A stretch of 64,000 bases of DNA from Ostreococcus mediterraneus (lineage: Eukaryota; Chlorophyta; Mamiellophyceae; Mamiellales; Bathycoccaceae), in assembly GCA_012295225.1 (NCBI GenBank), contig WMKK01000010.1, positions 1-64,000 of the forward strand, written 5' to 3'. Within the stretch, counting starts at the first letter, position 1. Every line of letters begins with the position of its first letter. The translations under genes were made by a program, and so were the position numbers. Of this stretch, positions 1 through 10,200 are shown one piece after another. A model generated the notes under the pieces. The model saw nothing but the letters and a program-made list of their open reading frames with translations. It made no database searches and was not told where the DNA came from.

Positions 1-100
1 ACCCTAAACCCTAAACCCTAAACCCTAAACCCTAAACCCTAAACCCTAAACCCTAAACCCTAAACCCTAAACCCTAAACCCTAAACCCTAAACCCCTAAA
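1..100. repeat. Telomere repeat (CCCTAAA)n
   Basis: About 13 perfect head-to-tail copies of CCCTAAA, degenerating after about position 95. This is the C-rich strand of the plant/green-algal type TTTAGGG telomere, so the window begins at a chromosome end. No other telomere-associated repeat follows it. Confidence 0.98.
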
Positions 101-434
101 ATTTAAAACTCAAAACCCCTTATTTTTAGGGCTTTTGACGCCACCAGAACCAGAAGTGTATCGCGGACCCAAACCCCTAAAAAACGTACGCAAGGCGCGT
201 ACGCCACCCGCGCCAGACCTGAGAGTACTCGTTTTGGCATGCGAAACGATCTCTGTTACAAATGTTCTATATTACGAATACGTCGCGTTTACCGACGCGG
301 CTCAAGTATACGCGCGGATACAAAATCGAGATGAAATTTGTCGTTTCGACATTCGCAGCGAGTTGAAGCATGACCAACGGCTTCGTTTTCAAAACTACAT
401 GTACACATAGTGAATAAAATGCTACCAACTTCAT
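101..434. other. Subtelomeric spacer, no convincing gene
   Basis: A 334-bp stretch between the telomere and the 3' end of the first gene. It begins AT-rich next to the telomere and then takes normal base composition. One 91-codon open frame (135-410) has no ATG start, no recognisable motif and no sign of a domain, so I do not call it a gene. It may hold the 3' untranslated region of the UTP13 gene. Confidence 0.6.
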
Positions 435-3400
435 CTACAAACGTTTCCCTGATCGTGTATGGCGCGGTGAAGGGTCACGTACAGCCTTGCGTTTCAACTC
501 GACATCTTTGGCGCCGCGCTTAATCGCATTCAGTCTCTGCAGCATCTTTGGCACTTTGATGACGTCGTCTTCGTTTACTTGCGTGGTGGCCACTTCTAGT
601 GTTGTCTCGTCTTCGTCGGCGGCGGAGTCATCTTCATTCTCCGCTTCATTCTGTTCGGCGTCATCTTCATTCTCCGCTTCATCCTCGTCAACAATCTTCG
701 TTGAGCGGCGCATGTATCCGAAGTCATCGATTGTTTCGTGTGTCCGTTTGACGTATTGCACGGTTTCCTCATCGTCGATAATTGAACCACTTTTCGCAAG
801 GAGCGTGTCAACCAAAAACGTTCCGCGATACAAACGCTCACATCGCGTCTGATGACGCTCGGTATACGCTTTAATCGCTTGAATGATTTGCGGAATACCG
901 CGAACTTTACTCAACTCTTCCATGCTGTGTGTACGAAACACGGCGGCGAGAACGTGCTGAGCGACGTGACACGTCCTGGAGTTCGTGTTCCACTCCCGAA
1001 CGCATTCCAAAACTCTAGTCAATTTATCGGCTTGCAAAGGCGACACACACTCTCTCAAACGCTCATCTCCGCGTTCGAAGTCGTCTTCCAACAGGCGCGT
1101 TAGCACGCGCAACAACGCACCGGGACGCTCAAGACGTAATGCGAGATCAATCGCGCGCGTAACATCTCCCTGACGTTCGGCGTTGAAAAACTCTTGTTCT
1201 CTTTGAACCGCAAGCGCGTGCTTCTCCGCCTCTTCTGCACTCGTCGTCGCCGTTGAATCGCGCCAGAGCGACATTGATGCGTCAGTGCCGCCAGTTGCTA
1301 TCCAATCACCATCACCGCCAACCGCAATCGCCCACGCTTTGTCTTCGTGCGCATCAATGGACGACACGCATGCGCCGGCGTTGACAGTCCAGAGATTCAG
1401 CATGCCGTCACCACCAGTCGTAACTAACTGCGCGCCACGAGAAAGAAACCGAATCGACAATACCGCCGCACTGTGTCCTTCAAGTGTCCGCAAGCATGTG
1501 CCAGTCGTATCGCTTCCGGCGCGATCGTCGACGCTCCAAATCTTCACAAGCTTGTCTCCGCCCGCCGTCGCCAATACGCGGTCTGACGGCGAAAACGCGC
1601 ACGCCCAAATTCCCCGTCGATGTCCGCGCAATGTGGCGAGTGGTACGAGATCTGGCATCTTCCAAAGCTTCGCCGTCTTATCGCTCGAACACGTGGCAAC
1701 CATACGCAAATGTGGCGCGACAGCTACGCCATTAAGCGGTTTGTCGTGTGCCACAGTAGCGGCAGTAGCGTGTAATTCGTGAGCGTCGTTAGCGTCGCCC
1801 TCCGCCGCTACCCGCCGCGCGCCGTCAATATCCCACACGCGTAAAACTCTGTCCGCGCCACCTGAAACCGCAAATGCAGCACCTCGCTTCGATGACTTTG
1901 GAGGAAATGCTACGGCGGCAACCGCGCCGACGTGCCCTTCTCCGATGGCAACGCATGATTTCGTTGCACCATTCCACAGGCGCACGCTATGGTCCTTCGC
2001 GCCGGTAATGATGAGCGCCGTGCCGTCACTATCGAGCGCTGAATCAACGCACAAAACAACAGCACTATGGCCTGTAAGTGAACCAACGCAGGACATCGTA
2101 GACGGATCGAATACGCGCACCGTTGGTGAATTTGTAACGACCGCCATTTGTTTTGGCGGCCGCGTCAGAGCGTGAAGCTCGTCGTCATCGTCACCTTCAG
2201 CTGCTCCTAATTCCTTCGCGCGATTCTCTTCTTCGGAGTCGGCTTGAGCGTCGGGTACGAATGTTAAACCTATGATTTCGTCGGTGTTCGCAACGATTTC
2301 GCGCTCAATCTCTAGCGCTTTCGATTCACTGTTAACGCCGTACGTCAGCAATCGAGCGTCGCCGCTCACGGCGGTGATGTGATGCCCGTGGTGCGTAATC
2401 GCACATTTTGTAAACGTTCCCGCGGCGGATTCAAAATCGTTATCCTCATCATCGCCTCCTTTCGTGAGCGTTTTAGCCACAAGTGGTGCGGATTCAACGG
2501 ATACTTTCGCCGAACCTTCGCGCCACACTCGAATGCGGCCGCTGTCGCCGCTTACGCAAAACACTACGCCACCGTTTACTGGTGCCTTTATGCCAGTCTC
2601 CCGAATTATTGAAGAATTTCCATCTAGAATGACGCAGTCTTCGATGGTTTCGTGAACCGCCGTCGTCGTTCGCGGCTTCAACGTGTCCAATTCAAATGTT
2701 TTGACGACCTTATCGCGACCAGCGGTGAGCAACGTATTCGATTCGACGTCGATGCGAATAGCGGTAATCGCACTCACATGCGCATCAGCCATAGATTTCA
2801 CCAAGCCATTATTCTTCTTATCGTTAAGCGACCAAACACAGAGCGAACCATCTTCCGCTGCGGTGTACACACGCGCGGCGTTAATCGACGGATGAAAAGC
2901 AACCGCCGTGAGCGCACCGCCGTGAGCGCCGCGAAAAGCATGCGTGCAATACCCGCGCTCAATATCCCACACGCGCGCGGTGCGATCGGCACTCCCCGTA
3001 CACAATAACAATCCGGTATTATCAATCGCCATGTCAAGTACCGGTGAAGATTTGTGCGGCTGCCATGTCTTTAAGCGTCTGAGTGTCGAAGACTCGTACT
3101 CCAGCCTCGTCACGTGTCCGCTTCGACTCGCGCAAAACACTTTCCGACCCGATCGATCGATCGCGATCGACGTCAACGCTTCTTCATCGCCATCGTAGCG
3201 CGCTAGTTCGCTCACGCTCGACGTCACACTCGTTTCCTTTGTTTCAGTCTTCTGCTTCTTGCTTCCTTGTGTCTTGGCAGCCGTCGTCGTCGTCGTGCGA
3301 CTGCGCACGAGCGCCACACCACCCTCCGCCGTGGCGCACGCATAGGTAACGTCATCAATCGTTACATCACCCACCGTCGACGTCGACGTTTGCGTGAGGG

Positions 3401-3497
3401 CTAACGGCGCACCGCGACCGACATAGAACGCGTTCAATGTTGCCGCTTTAACATACGTCGCGCGAGTCGGTCGTGAACCGGGTTGGCGGTCGCCCAT
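435..3497 (-). CDS. UTP13: U3 snoRNP / SSU-processome WD40 protein UTP13 (TBL3-like)
   Basis: A 1020-residue nucleolar WD40 protein. About a dozen WD repeats fill residues 60-760 as two propellers, with many GH...WD-type units (RVWDIERG, VRLWNGATK, KLWKMPD, KIWSVDD, LWTVNAG). Behind them is the helical Utp13 C-terminal domain (about 790-900: HALAVQREQEFFNAERQGDV and following), then an acidic stretch of E/D/N repeats and a basic tail ending RSGKRL. Length and two-propeller-plus-C-domain order fit UTP13/TBL3, part of the UTPB complex that acts with U3 snoRNA in 18S rRNA maturation. It starts at an ATG (3497) and runs towards the telomere, ending only 335 bp from it. The acidic insert near residue 450 is low complexity. 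The family call is strong; the exact orthologue rests on motif reading. Confidence 0.88.
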   Translation of the reverse strand: MGDRQPGSRPTRATYVKAATLNAFYVGRGAPLALTQTSTSTVGDVTIDDVTYACATAEGGVALVRSRTTTTTAAKTQGSKKQKTETKETSVTSSVSELARYDGDEEALTSIAIDRSGRKVFCASRSGHVTRLEYESSTLRRLKTWQPHKSSPVLDMAIDNTGLLLCTGSADRTARVWDIERGYCTHAFRGAHGGALTAVAFHPSINAARVYTAAEDGSLCVWSLNDKKNNGLVKSMADAHVSAITAIRIDVESNTLLTAGRDKVVKTFELDTLKPRTTTAVHETIEDCVILDGNSSIIRETGIKAPVNGGVVFCVSGDSGRIRVWREGSAKVSVESAPLVAKTLTKGGDDEDNDFESAAGTFTKCAITHHGHHITAVSGDARLLTYGVNSESKALEIEREIVANTDEIIGLTFVPDAQADSEEENRAKELGAAEGDDDDELHALTRPPKQMAVVTNSPTVRVFDPSTMSCVGSLTGHSAVVLCVDSALDSDGTALIITGAKDHSVRLWNGATKSCVAIGEGHVGAVAAVAFPPKSSKRGAAFAVSGGADRVLRVWDIDGARRVAAEGDANDAHELHATAATVAHDKPLNGVAVAPHLRMVATCSSDKTAKLWKMPDLVPLATLRGHRRGIWACAFSPSDRVLATAGGDKLVKIWSVDDRAGSDTTGTCLRTLEGHSAAVLSIRFLSRGAQLVTTGGDGMLNLWTVNAGACVSSIDAHEDKAWAIAVGGDGDWIATGGTDASMSLWRDSTATTSAEEAEKHALAVQREQEFFNAERQGDVTRAIDLALRLERPGALLRVLTRLLEDDFERGDERLRECVSPLQADKLTRVLECVREWNTNSRTCHVAQHVLAAVFRTHSMEELSKVRGIPQIIQAIKAYTERHQTRCERLYRGTFLVDTLLAKSGSIIDDEETVQYVKRTHETIDDFGYMRRSTKIVDEDEAENEDDAEQNEAENEDDSAADEDETTLEVATTQVNEDDVIKVPKMLQRLNAIKRGAKDVELKRKAVRDPSPRHTRSGKRL

Positions 3498-3765
3498 CGC
3501 GCGCGTCCGTCGTCGTTGTCGTCGTCGTCGCTAACGCGTGATATGGATGCGTGCACGTGGTTTCCCTCGTGTCACTTGGTCGTCGTCGTCGAGTCGTCGT
3601 CGCTCGCCCTGGCGTCGACGAATGACGCGCGTCGCAGCCGCCAGAAAACGACCGTGAACCCACATGTCCGACTGGTCCAAGTCGAGGGAACCCTACGAAT
3701 GACATCGTGACTACTGTGCGGGAGTGTGCGACGCACGACTGAGGTTGACACGGAACGAGGGCATC

Positions 3766-4209
3766 ATGTCTGCGGCGTCATGCGTAGGGCGTAAATCCGC
3801 GGTCGAAGAAGAAGACGCGTCCGAGCTGCGTCTCGGCGCCGACTTCGCAGATGCACACTGCTTGAGTATGGCAGAGGTGAAGATCGTGCAGACGTCGAAA
3901 TTAGAAGACGACGCCGAGCGTGGGGAAGAAACGTCGACGACGAGAACGCGGGTATTTGAAAAGACAAAGGCATATTGCGAACGTTTCACCGGCTCGACGT
4001 CGGCGGCAGCGGCTCAGACGATCCGGAACTTGCTTCAAGATGCTGGGTTGCATGATTTCGAGGGAGCCGTGATTTCCAACCTCAAGCCGGTGGATTTCGA
4101 CGAGGCGAAAACACTCGTGCCTAGCTTAGATGTGGAGGATCGCGAATTCACGGAGGAATCGATCCAGGCAATGTTAGATGAAATGGCAAACGTGAGAAAG
4201 TTTGAATAG
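3766..4209 (+). CDS. RPB4: RNA polymerase II subunit RPB4
   Basis: A 147-residue protein with the RPB4/RPC9 fold: N-terminal EEEDASELRLGADFADAHCL, a middle helix bundle (KTKAYCERFTGS, IRNLLQDAGLHDFEGAVISN) and the C-terminal HRDC-like part (AKTLVPSLDV, ESIQAMLDEMANVRKFE). In the family Rpb4 pairs with Rpb7 to form the Pol II stalk. Length and motif order match the eukaryotic Rpb4 core. I chose the ATG at 3766; the frame is open upstream but without another ATG. It runs away from the UTP13 gene (divergent, 268 bp between starts) and converges with the 7TM gene, whose stop is 57 bp away. Confidence 0.85.
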   Translation: MSAASCVGRKSAVEEEDASELRLGADFADAHCLSMAEVKIVQTSKLEDDAERGEETSTTRTRVFEKTKAYCERFTGSTSAAAAQTIRNLLQDAGLHDFEGAVISNLKPVDFDEAKTLVPSLDVEDREFTEESIQAMLDEMANVRKFE

Positions 4210-4266
4210 AGCAAGCGCGCTCATTGTAATTAAATTGATCAAGAACCATGTATATACGCAGAGCAG

Positions 4267-5661
4267 CTAGACATTTGTAGTGTTCGTTTCCGCGATCAAA
4301 CCGCCAGCGCCGGACGGGAGCCACATTGCGCGATCGCTCATTTCTACTCCATCTTCGTCCTCATCCTTCTTCAATTGAAAATACATGTTCTCCTCTTCAG
4401 GGCGGAACAAGTACCCTGTGGCAACGTAATACGCCAACGTGGCGAGTTCAGAGAAGAAAGCGGCGGTCCATCTGAGCTCGTACTCCACCGTAGACTTTAA
4501 CAAATATACAACGATTCGAGTGAAGTAAATGTACGCCACGGTCATGACGTAAAAGTGACGGAAAAGCTCCAGTTTGTGCAGATTTCTAGCTTGTTTTTCT
4601 GACGCATCCGAGCTATCGCGCAAGTGTTTTATACTCCATACAATCGGTACCAGCACCGCGCAACAGCACATAATGTCAATCATGATGAACATTGATTGCC
4701 ATGCAAAGAATCCTTCGTCTGCTGGACCTTCTTCATCAATCACTAACGTCGCAATGTTCGCCAAAACTTGCAACGGGATGACGGCCATGAGCAGATTCTT
4801 TTCACGCTGATGGAGGAAGGGCTTGAGAAAAGACCATCCCATGCCAACGAGCGCGATGACGACAAACAAAAGCATCGACCTGCACACTGTGAAGACGTAG
4901 AACGCGGCAGTCCAGCCTGCGGAAGAACCCGAAATACGCGTCAAGTGATAGCGACCGGCTTGCGTGAGCACGGACAGCGACTTAAACGTCACAAGCGCGA
5001 GCATCAACCAGTGTATTTTTCGCACCCCGCGGCGACCCTGAGCCTTTCCTAAGGTGTACGCCCAAGCTGCGGCCGCACACACGTCTAGCAAGAAGAACAA
5101 GTAGTACACGCTGGGTAATGACTTCTCACCCCTTCCCAGATAATCAAGTCTCCCGCTTGAATCTTTATTCGCAAACGTTGTGGTGATTCCGAAACTCACC
5201 ACCGTGTGCGGTTCACAATTCGCAAAGAACAGCATATAATCGCCCCCATTCGTGATGTCTTGCGTGAATTCGTACGTGCTCACTTCACGCTCACCCGCCT
5301 TCAACTGCGCATCCATGTCGGCGAAAGTAAAGGTCTGCTGCACAAAATCCACATCTAAAACGCACGCGCCATCCGCTAACGCCGCATCGAGCGCGCCCTC
5401 ATCTCGTGCTCCGGTTAAGAAAAATCCAAACTTCGTCTTATCCGGCGGTGCTGCGTGCTCGGGCAGGTAAATCCTTGGCTCTTTCAGCGTGATCTCCACC
5501 AACCCACCTGGCGCGAATCCAAAAGGCTCGCGGAGGAGAATCAAGCTACGATCGTCGCGCACGACGTCGTAGTGCGTGATGCGCGCGTTAGCTCCGCGCG
5601 CGGCGACGGACATTGCCACCATCGCCATCGCCATCATCTTTGATGACGACAATGACCTCAT
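4267..5661 (-). CDS. GPR107/lung seven-transmembrane family protein
   Basis: A 464-residue membrane protein. A cleavable signal peptide (about 1-26, ending ARGANA) leads a lumenal domain of about 155 residues with the VSFGITTTFAN-type end. Seven hydrophobic segments follow between about 185 and 430, and a short cytosolic tail ends the protein. The segments include YYLFFLLDVCAAAAWAYTLG and LMALVTFKSLSVLTQAGRYH, and then the characteristic SSAGWTAAFYVF and VVIALVGMGWSFLKPFL. This order is that of the lung 7TM receptor family (GPR107/108; plant CAND6/7), which acts in Golgi/endosomal traffic. The ATG at 5661 gives the signal peptide directly. No plausible G-protein partner is encoded nearby. Confidence 0.82.
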   Translation of the reverse strand: MRSLSSSKMMAMAMVAMSVAARGANARITHYDVVRDDRSLILLREPFGFAPGGLVEITLKEPRIYLPEHAAPPDKTKFGFFLTGARDEGALDAALADGACVLDVDFVQQTFTFADMDAQLKAGEREVSTYEFTQDITNGGDYMLFFANCEPHTVVSFGITTTFANKDSSGRLDYLGRGEKSLPSVYYLFFLLDVCAAAAWAYTLGKAQGRRGVRKIHWLMLALVTFKSLSVLTQAGRYHLTRISGSSAGWTAAFYVFTVCRSMLLFVVIALVGMGWSFLKPFLHQREKNLLMAVIPLQVLANIATLVIDEEGPADEGFFAWQSMFIMIDIMCCCAVLVPIVWSIKHLRDSSDASEKQARNLHKLELFRHFYVMTVAYIYFTRIVVYLLKSTVEYELRWTAAFFSELATLAYYVATGYLFRPEEENMYFQLKKDEDEDGVEMSDRAMWLPSGAGGLIAETNTTNV

Positions 5662-5886
5662 CGCCCTCGAGAGCGCGTCGTTGTGTGACGCCTCAGTTCC
5701 GGTCCTATGGATAGCTCGTCATGTGCACGCCCACTCACACACACACACACACAACCTTTGGTTCACAAACCAAATGTTGATTTCGAACGACCAACACGAA
5801 CGCGCACTAATGATGTGACAAGTGAACTACAACTACAAGTGATCTACTGCTATGCACGTATACTCCGCGCGCGGCGCCGACAAAAA

Positions 5887-6258
5887 CTAATACACCTCTT
5901 TCGCCGTCGTCCGACTCGCTCGCTTCAAGACATTCTTGTCTCGCTTTAAGAATCTTCGGTCGCTTGCGGCCAAAGCTTTTTCCAACGCCTTAGCCTTGCG
6001 CTTGGCGATAACTTTGCGCACAGGCGAGGCTTTTACGCGCGGCTGATTCACCACCGTAGCCGCCGCCGTCGTCAAAGTCGGCGTCTTTCCCACGACTGGT
6101 GGCGGCACGGCGGCGGCGTACGCATTCGTCGATGGAACGACGGTAGGCGCGTGTGCTACCAATGCTACTCCACCGCCGCCCAGACTCATGTCGCAGTCCG
6201 TATTCGAACTCGCCTTTAGCGCTCGCATGCGTTCCTTCTTCCGTCGACCTTTCGCCAT
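5887..6258 (-). CDS. Small basic protein, probably nucleolar, unknown function
   Basis: A 123-residue protein that I cannot name. It opens with a very basic segment (MAKGRRKKERMRALKAS). An Ala/Val/Pro/Thr-rich middle of about 50 residues follows, and then a basic helical tail (VRKVIAKRKAKALEKALAAS, RRFLKRDKNVLKRASRTTAK). The open frame extends far upstream, but only this ATG (6258) gives a sensible start, 48 bp from the ATG of the divergent gene at 6307. Composition suggests RNA or ribosome-assembly binding; that is inference only. Confidence 0.5.
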   Translation of the reverse strand: MAKGRRKKERMRALKASSNTDCDMSLGGGGVALVAHAPTVVPSTNAYAAAVPPPVVGKTPTLTTAAATVVNQPRVKASPVRKVIAKRKAKALEKALAASDRRFLKRDKNVLKRASRTTAKEVY

Positions 6259-6306
6259 CGCGAGTGAATATATCGCGCGGCGCGTTGTGCGAAGCCGCAC
6301 AACGCG

Positions 6307-7062
6307 ATGCTTTGTGTCTGGCGCGCGGCGTGCGTCGACGTCGTCGCACGCCTGACGACGTCGACGTCGACGTCGACGTCGACGATACCGACGTGTGCGC
6401 TCGTCGCGCAGCACCAGCGACGACATGCGACGAGCACAGGGAACGGTACGAAAGACGACGACGACGACGTCGAGACCTCTGACGACTATGAAAAGATGAT
6501 GGCGATGGAGGATTCGTACGGGAGTGGGGTGATGCAGGAAGAGAAGTCTGGACGCGCGGAAACACCAGGAGAGAAGCGTCAAAGGATTGCTCTCGACCTC
6601 GAACGACGAGGGGTGCTGGTTGGTGATCGCGTGCGCGTGGCGGTGCGCGTTGGAGCGCCTCTCCCAGAACGTGCGAAGAAAACGCGCGAAGGCGTCGCAA
6701 GCGAGATGGTGCGTCGAGAGACGATGGCGACGCCATCGACGTCGTCTGTAAGCAATAACATCAATAACATCAATGGCGCTTCTACTAGCGCGCCGAAGCA
6801 GAGACGCTGGATGACGCGCGCAGTCACTGGATACGTCGTGTGCGTGCGTAACGGGCGCGTCGGCGTCAAGCGCACAGGGTTGGCCGACTCTGACGAGTGG
6901 TTTCCGACGTATCCACAATCGTGGGTCACGGTATTAGACGTTGGAGAGATGTGGGAAATGAATACAGGTCCGAGGAACTTGGCTGGTGCTAGCGACGACG
7001 ATATGTATGAATATCAAAAAGCCACCGGGCAGCTGAAAGACAATGACCAAGACGTTAAATAA
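6307..7062 (+). CDS. Conserved-looking protein with possible SH3/Tudor-like beta domain
   Basis: Up to 251 residues. The first ATG (6307) gives an N-terminus containing a (TS)n run coded by a GTCGAC microsatellite, then a presequence-like ALVAQHQRRHAT. A second good ATG pair lies at 6496/6499 (MMAMEDSYGSG). After an acidic linker there are two separated beta-rich segments, RRGVLVGDRVRVAVRVG and AVTGYVVCVRNGRVGVKRTG, followed by WFPTYPQSWVTVLDVGE. These could form a small barrel of the SH3/Tudor/KOW type. I do not recognise the family. It is divergent from the small basic gene and converges with the metalloprotease gene. Confidence 0.5.
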   Translation: MLCVWRAACVDVVARLTTSTSTSTSTIPTCALVAQHQRRHATSTGNGTKDDDDDVETSDDYEKMMAMEDSYGSGVMQEEKSGRAETPGEKRQRIALDLERRGVLVGDRVRVAVRVGAPLPERAKKTREGVASEMVRRETMATPSTSSVSNNINNINGASTSAPKQRRWMTRAVTGYVVCVRNGRVGVKRTGLADSDEWFPTYPQSWVTVLDVGEMWEMNTGPRNLAGASDDDMYEYQKATGQLKDNDQDVK

Positions 7063-7211
7063 AAGGCACAGCAGAGCGGCGTAGAATGCGACTGTAGAAT
7101 AGATGTGTTAGAATCGGTACTGTAGAATAGAATAGAAATACAATAAATGTGACGCATAGCGTCGACATGCGTGAAACTCTCTACACAGACATAATTGAGG
7201 TGCGAGTGATT

Positions 7212-10200
7212 TCAAGGGGACTTCATTGCTGTAGTGCAGCACCAAAAGTCACGTTCGCGACGATAGCGTTCTTCACCCCTGATGCGCACGAGAAGGAGGC
7301 CCACATAACTCGTCGGACGAAGCAAGCCGAAGAAGTAGAGAACGGCAAGTGTGAGGAACACAAAGGCGCCTACACTGATGAGACCAAAGCCAAATTCTTC
7401 GAGATCTTCATCTACTTGCGATTTTCGCGTGTAATCTCTTCCAGGGACATAAGCGGCCTGAGTTCTTACGCCGGCCAAATTCGGCAGACCCGCCGCTCGC
7501 AACAGTTCCACGGTCAGGGGCGACTCAAGATTCGAGGCGAAGGACGTCGCCTCTTCCTCTGATAAGGTCAGAATTTCAAATTCCACGCCCAGTTTCGGAA
7601 CCCAATCTGCGTTCGAGTACTGAAGAAGCTTTCTCGTTGGCAAGCTGTCGGAAATGTCCGTTATGCTGATTATGTACACGTCCTTCTCAGTGATACGCGA
7701 TGACGCCGTCGCTGCAACGATGCCTCGTACAAAATTCAATCTCGCTCCTTGATCGAATTTTTCAAGCGTGTATCCTTCGAGTACCATTTTAACTTGGAGA
7801 ATCTGAGCCGTAACTTCGGGCACCGAACCGGGCGAGGGCGACGCAGACGGAGAAGTACCAGGCGACGGAGAAGAACCAGGCGACGGAGAAGAACCAGGCG
7901 ACGAAGAAGAACCAGGCGACGGAGAAGAACCAGGCGACGAAGAAGAACCAGGCGACGGAGAAGAACCAGGCGGCGGGGGAATTGATCCACCTCCCGGGGC
8001 GGTTCCAGAGCAGCTGTAGTAGCACAGCGGCAACTCGGACACAGGCGGGGGTTCCTCCCACTGCGAACGCCCATAACATACAGTAGCGACACCTGGGTAA
8101 ACGGTAGGCGTGGCAAAGGTGTGCAGTGACTTCACCGCCCCTGCACCCGTGCTCGAAAACTGGCTCGCACTAATACCGCTCCACTCGCTTTGAACGGCTG
8201 CATCGGCAACAATTTTTGAAGCAATCTTACTGATCGTCGCTGCACTCGCAAGCTTATGGAATGCTTGTCCAGCAACGAATGAATTCATGACATCGATCTC
8301 AACTCTAAAGTGAATGGAATCGTACGACACGGGAGCAGACTGCACGATTGGCCAAGTTGCTGTTCTCTCGCGCCTGACTTCGTAAAACGCCAAGTGTTTC
8401 GCCGGTTCAGTCTTCACCATACACGGTTTCATACATTGTCCGCTGAGGAAAGCTTTGAAGCCATTACGAGTGAACTGGAGGCCATAGCAGGTCTCCAAAG
8501 GATCGATTCCAGCAGACGGACCAATTGCGTCGCATGCTTCCGCGGAGGTGCTGGTTGATCTGTCCAAGCCAGCGTTGCTCAAGGGTGCGAGCCCTGGCTC
8601 GACAAGTCTATACTCATCGCCAGAAGAATCGAGGTATTTTGTTAAAAGACCACTAACTGTGGGGGTGAGGACAGAAGTGTCTTTCATATGCACTGTGCCT
8701 CCAGAGCACGTGTCCGTGCTTGCGTCGTACGCAGATGTTGATGCGGCGGTACCATACGTCGGTGACGGTCGATTCCACGCGCATCCATCTTGACACGCTT
8801 CACCCAAGCAAACACACTTCAGATTAGTATTACTGAACGGCGGCAGTGCCAACTTCTCGTCACACGTCAAGGTTTGCAGAACCGCGCTTTCAATAGCCAT
8901 CGCTAGTGTAAGAGAAACTTGTATATCACAGATGTTCTGAGACCGCGGGAGAGTAAACTTGAAATCATACGTCATCGTGTGCGAGCTCAGTGTTGGAGGT
9001 GGGCCGGGACTTTCCTCACCATATGCCGCCGACCAAGACGCAATTACCTGAGGAAGTCTGTTGTGAAATCCTTGCCATGCAAGAGGAGTGTACATGATGT
9101 CAATGCGTTCGATATCCAGACCACCCGTGGGAATGGCCAAGCCGTAGTTATCGATGCTTTTGCTTGACGTGCCATCGAGGACTAAGCTTTCAAAATCGAC
9201 ATCCAAGTAATTATTCCTATGAGATCCCGGAAAGATAGCCTTACGCAAAGAGCTGTCCGAGAAAGTAACGTACGCCGTGTAGTCGCAGCCGGCAGCGCAA
9301 AAGTCCCGATTTGCGGCGCTTGACTCCATCGGATTTATAGTCTTGAGCACGTCGTAGTTGTCTGGATTTACAACCAATCGCGTGTTTCCAACGTATTTTG
9401 AAGGTTTGTAAACCTGCGTGAGAACTTGAGTGGCGCTCGTCCGAAGTGGAACACTACTATAGCGACAATTGAGTTCGGCGCAGCTTATTGTTGCCCATAT
9501 GAGGACCAAAGGAACTTTGAAATAGTGCGGAAACCGCCACGTGGGCGTGACTGCATAAAAATCTTGAGCGGTGTTATTCCACCGCCTGTAGTTGTGGTAA
9601 GCGTAGTTACCGCACGTGCACTCATCATGAAAGATACGGCCCCCATCCTTGACGATCAGTGGATCGCTTGGATTGCTCGTCCCACTCTTCATCGAGCCCT
9701 CAATGTGCTCAAGAATTTCTGCCAAGTTGTAGTCGGCGAGTTGTCCAAAGTTCATATCTGGTTCTTGGTCACCATCGCCGCCTTGCATGACGCTTTGTTT
9801 ATAACACTTTATCTTACCGTCGTCCGTGACGTGTTGTCGCTTAAGTTTAGTACAGTTCGTCGAAGTGCCCTCAAACCCATTGGAATCTGTGTGCATGAAC
9901 ACGTCGATGAACTCATTTCTAACCGCATCGTAGCCCCAGTCGGAAGCTGGAACGCCACCTTCCCTCCCCAAAGCGCCTCCTTTGTAAGGATAATCATCCA
10001 TCGCGTAGTCACTCTGAGCGTGTCCCATACCAAACGCGTGACCTTGTTCATGGTAGAAGACGCCTTTAAAATAAGGTGTACCAGCGCCGTGGTGTCCACC
10101 GCCGAGACCGCCTCCGCCGGTTTGAAACACACCATTTTCATCTCTGTATATGAGTGAGGCGTAATAGTGCGTGGAGAACTCGGTTTCGCCGTCAAGTCTA

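Noticed and set aside
135-410. 91-codon open frame next to the telomere
   Set aside because: Begins with TTG rather than ATG, has no recognisable motif and lies in the presumed 3' region of UTP13.
6358-6386. GTCGAC run as a regulatory repeat
   Set aside because: It lies inside the open frame at 6307-7062 and encodes a Thr-Ser run; without other evidence it is simple-sequence coding.
7749-7985. Arg-Arg-Thr repeat frame on the plus strand
   Set aside because: Antisense of the Ser/Pro/Gly linker repeat of the metalloprotease.
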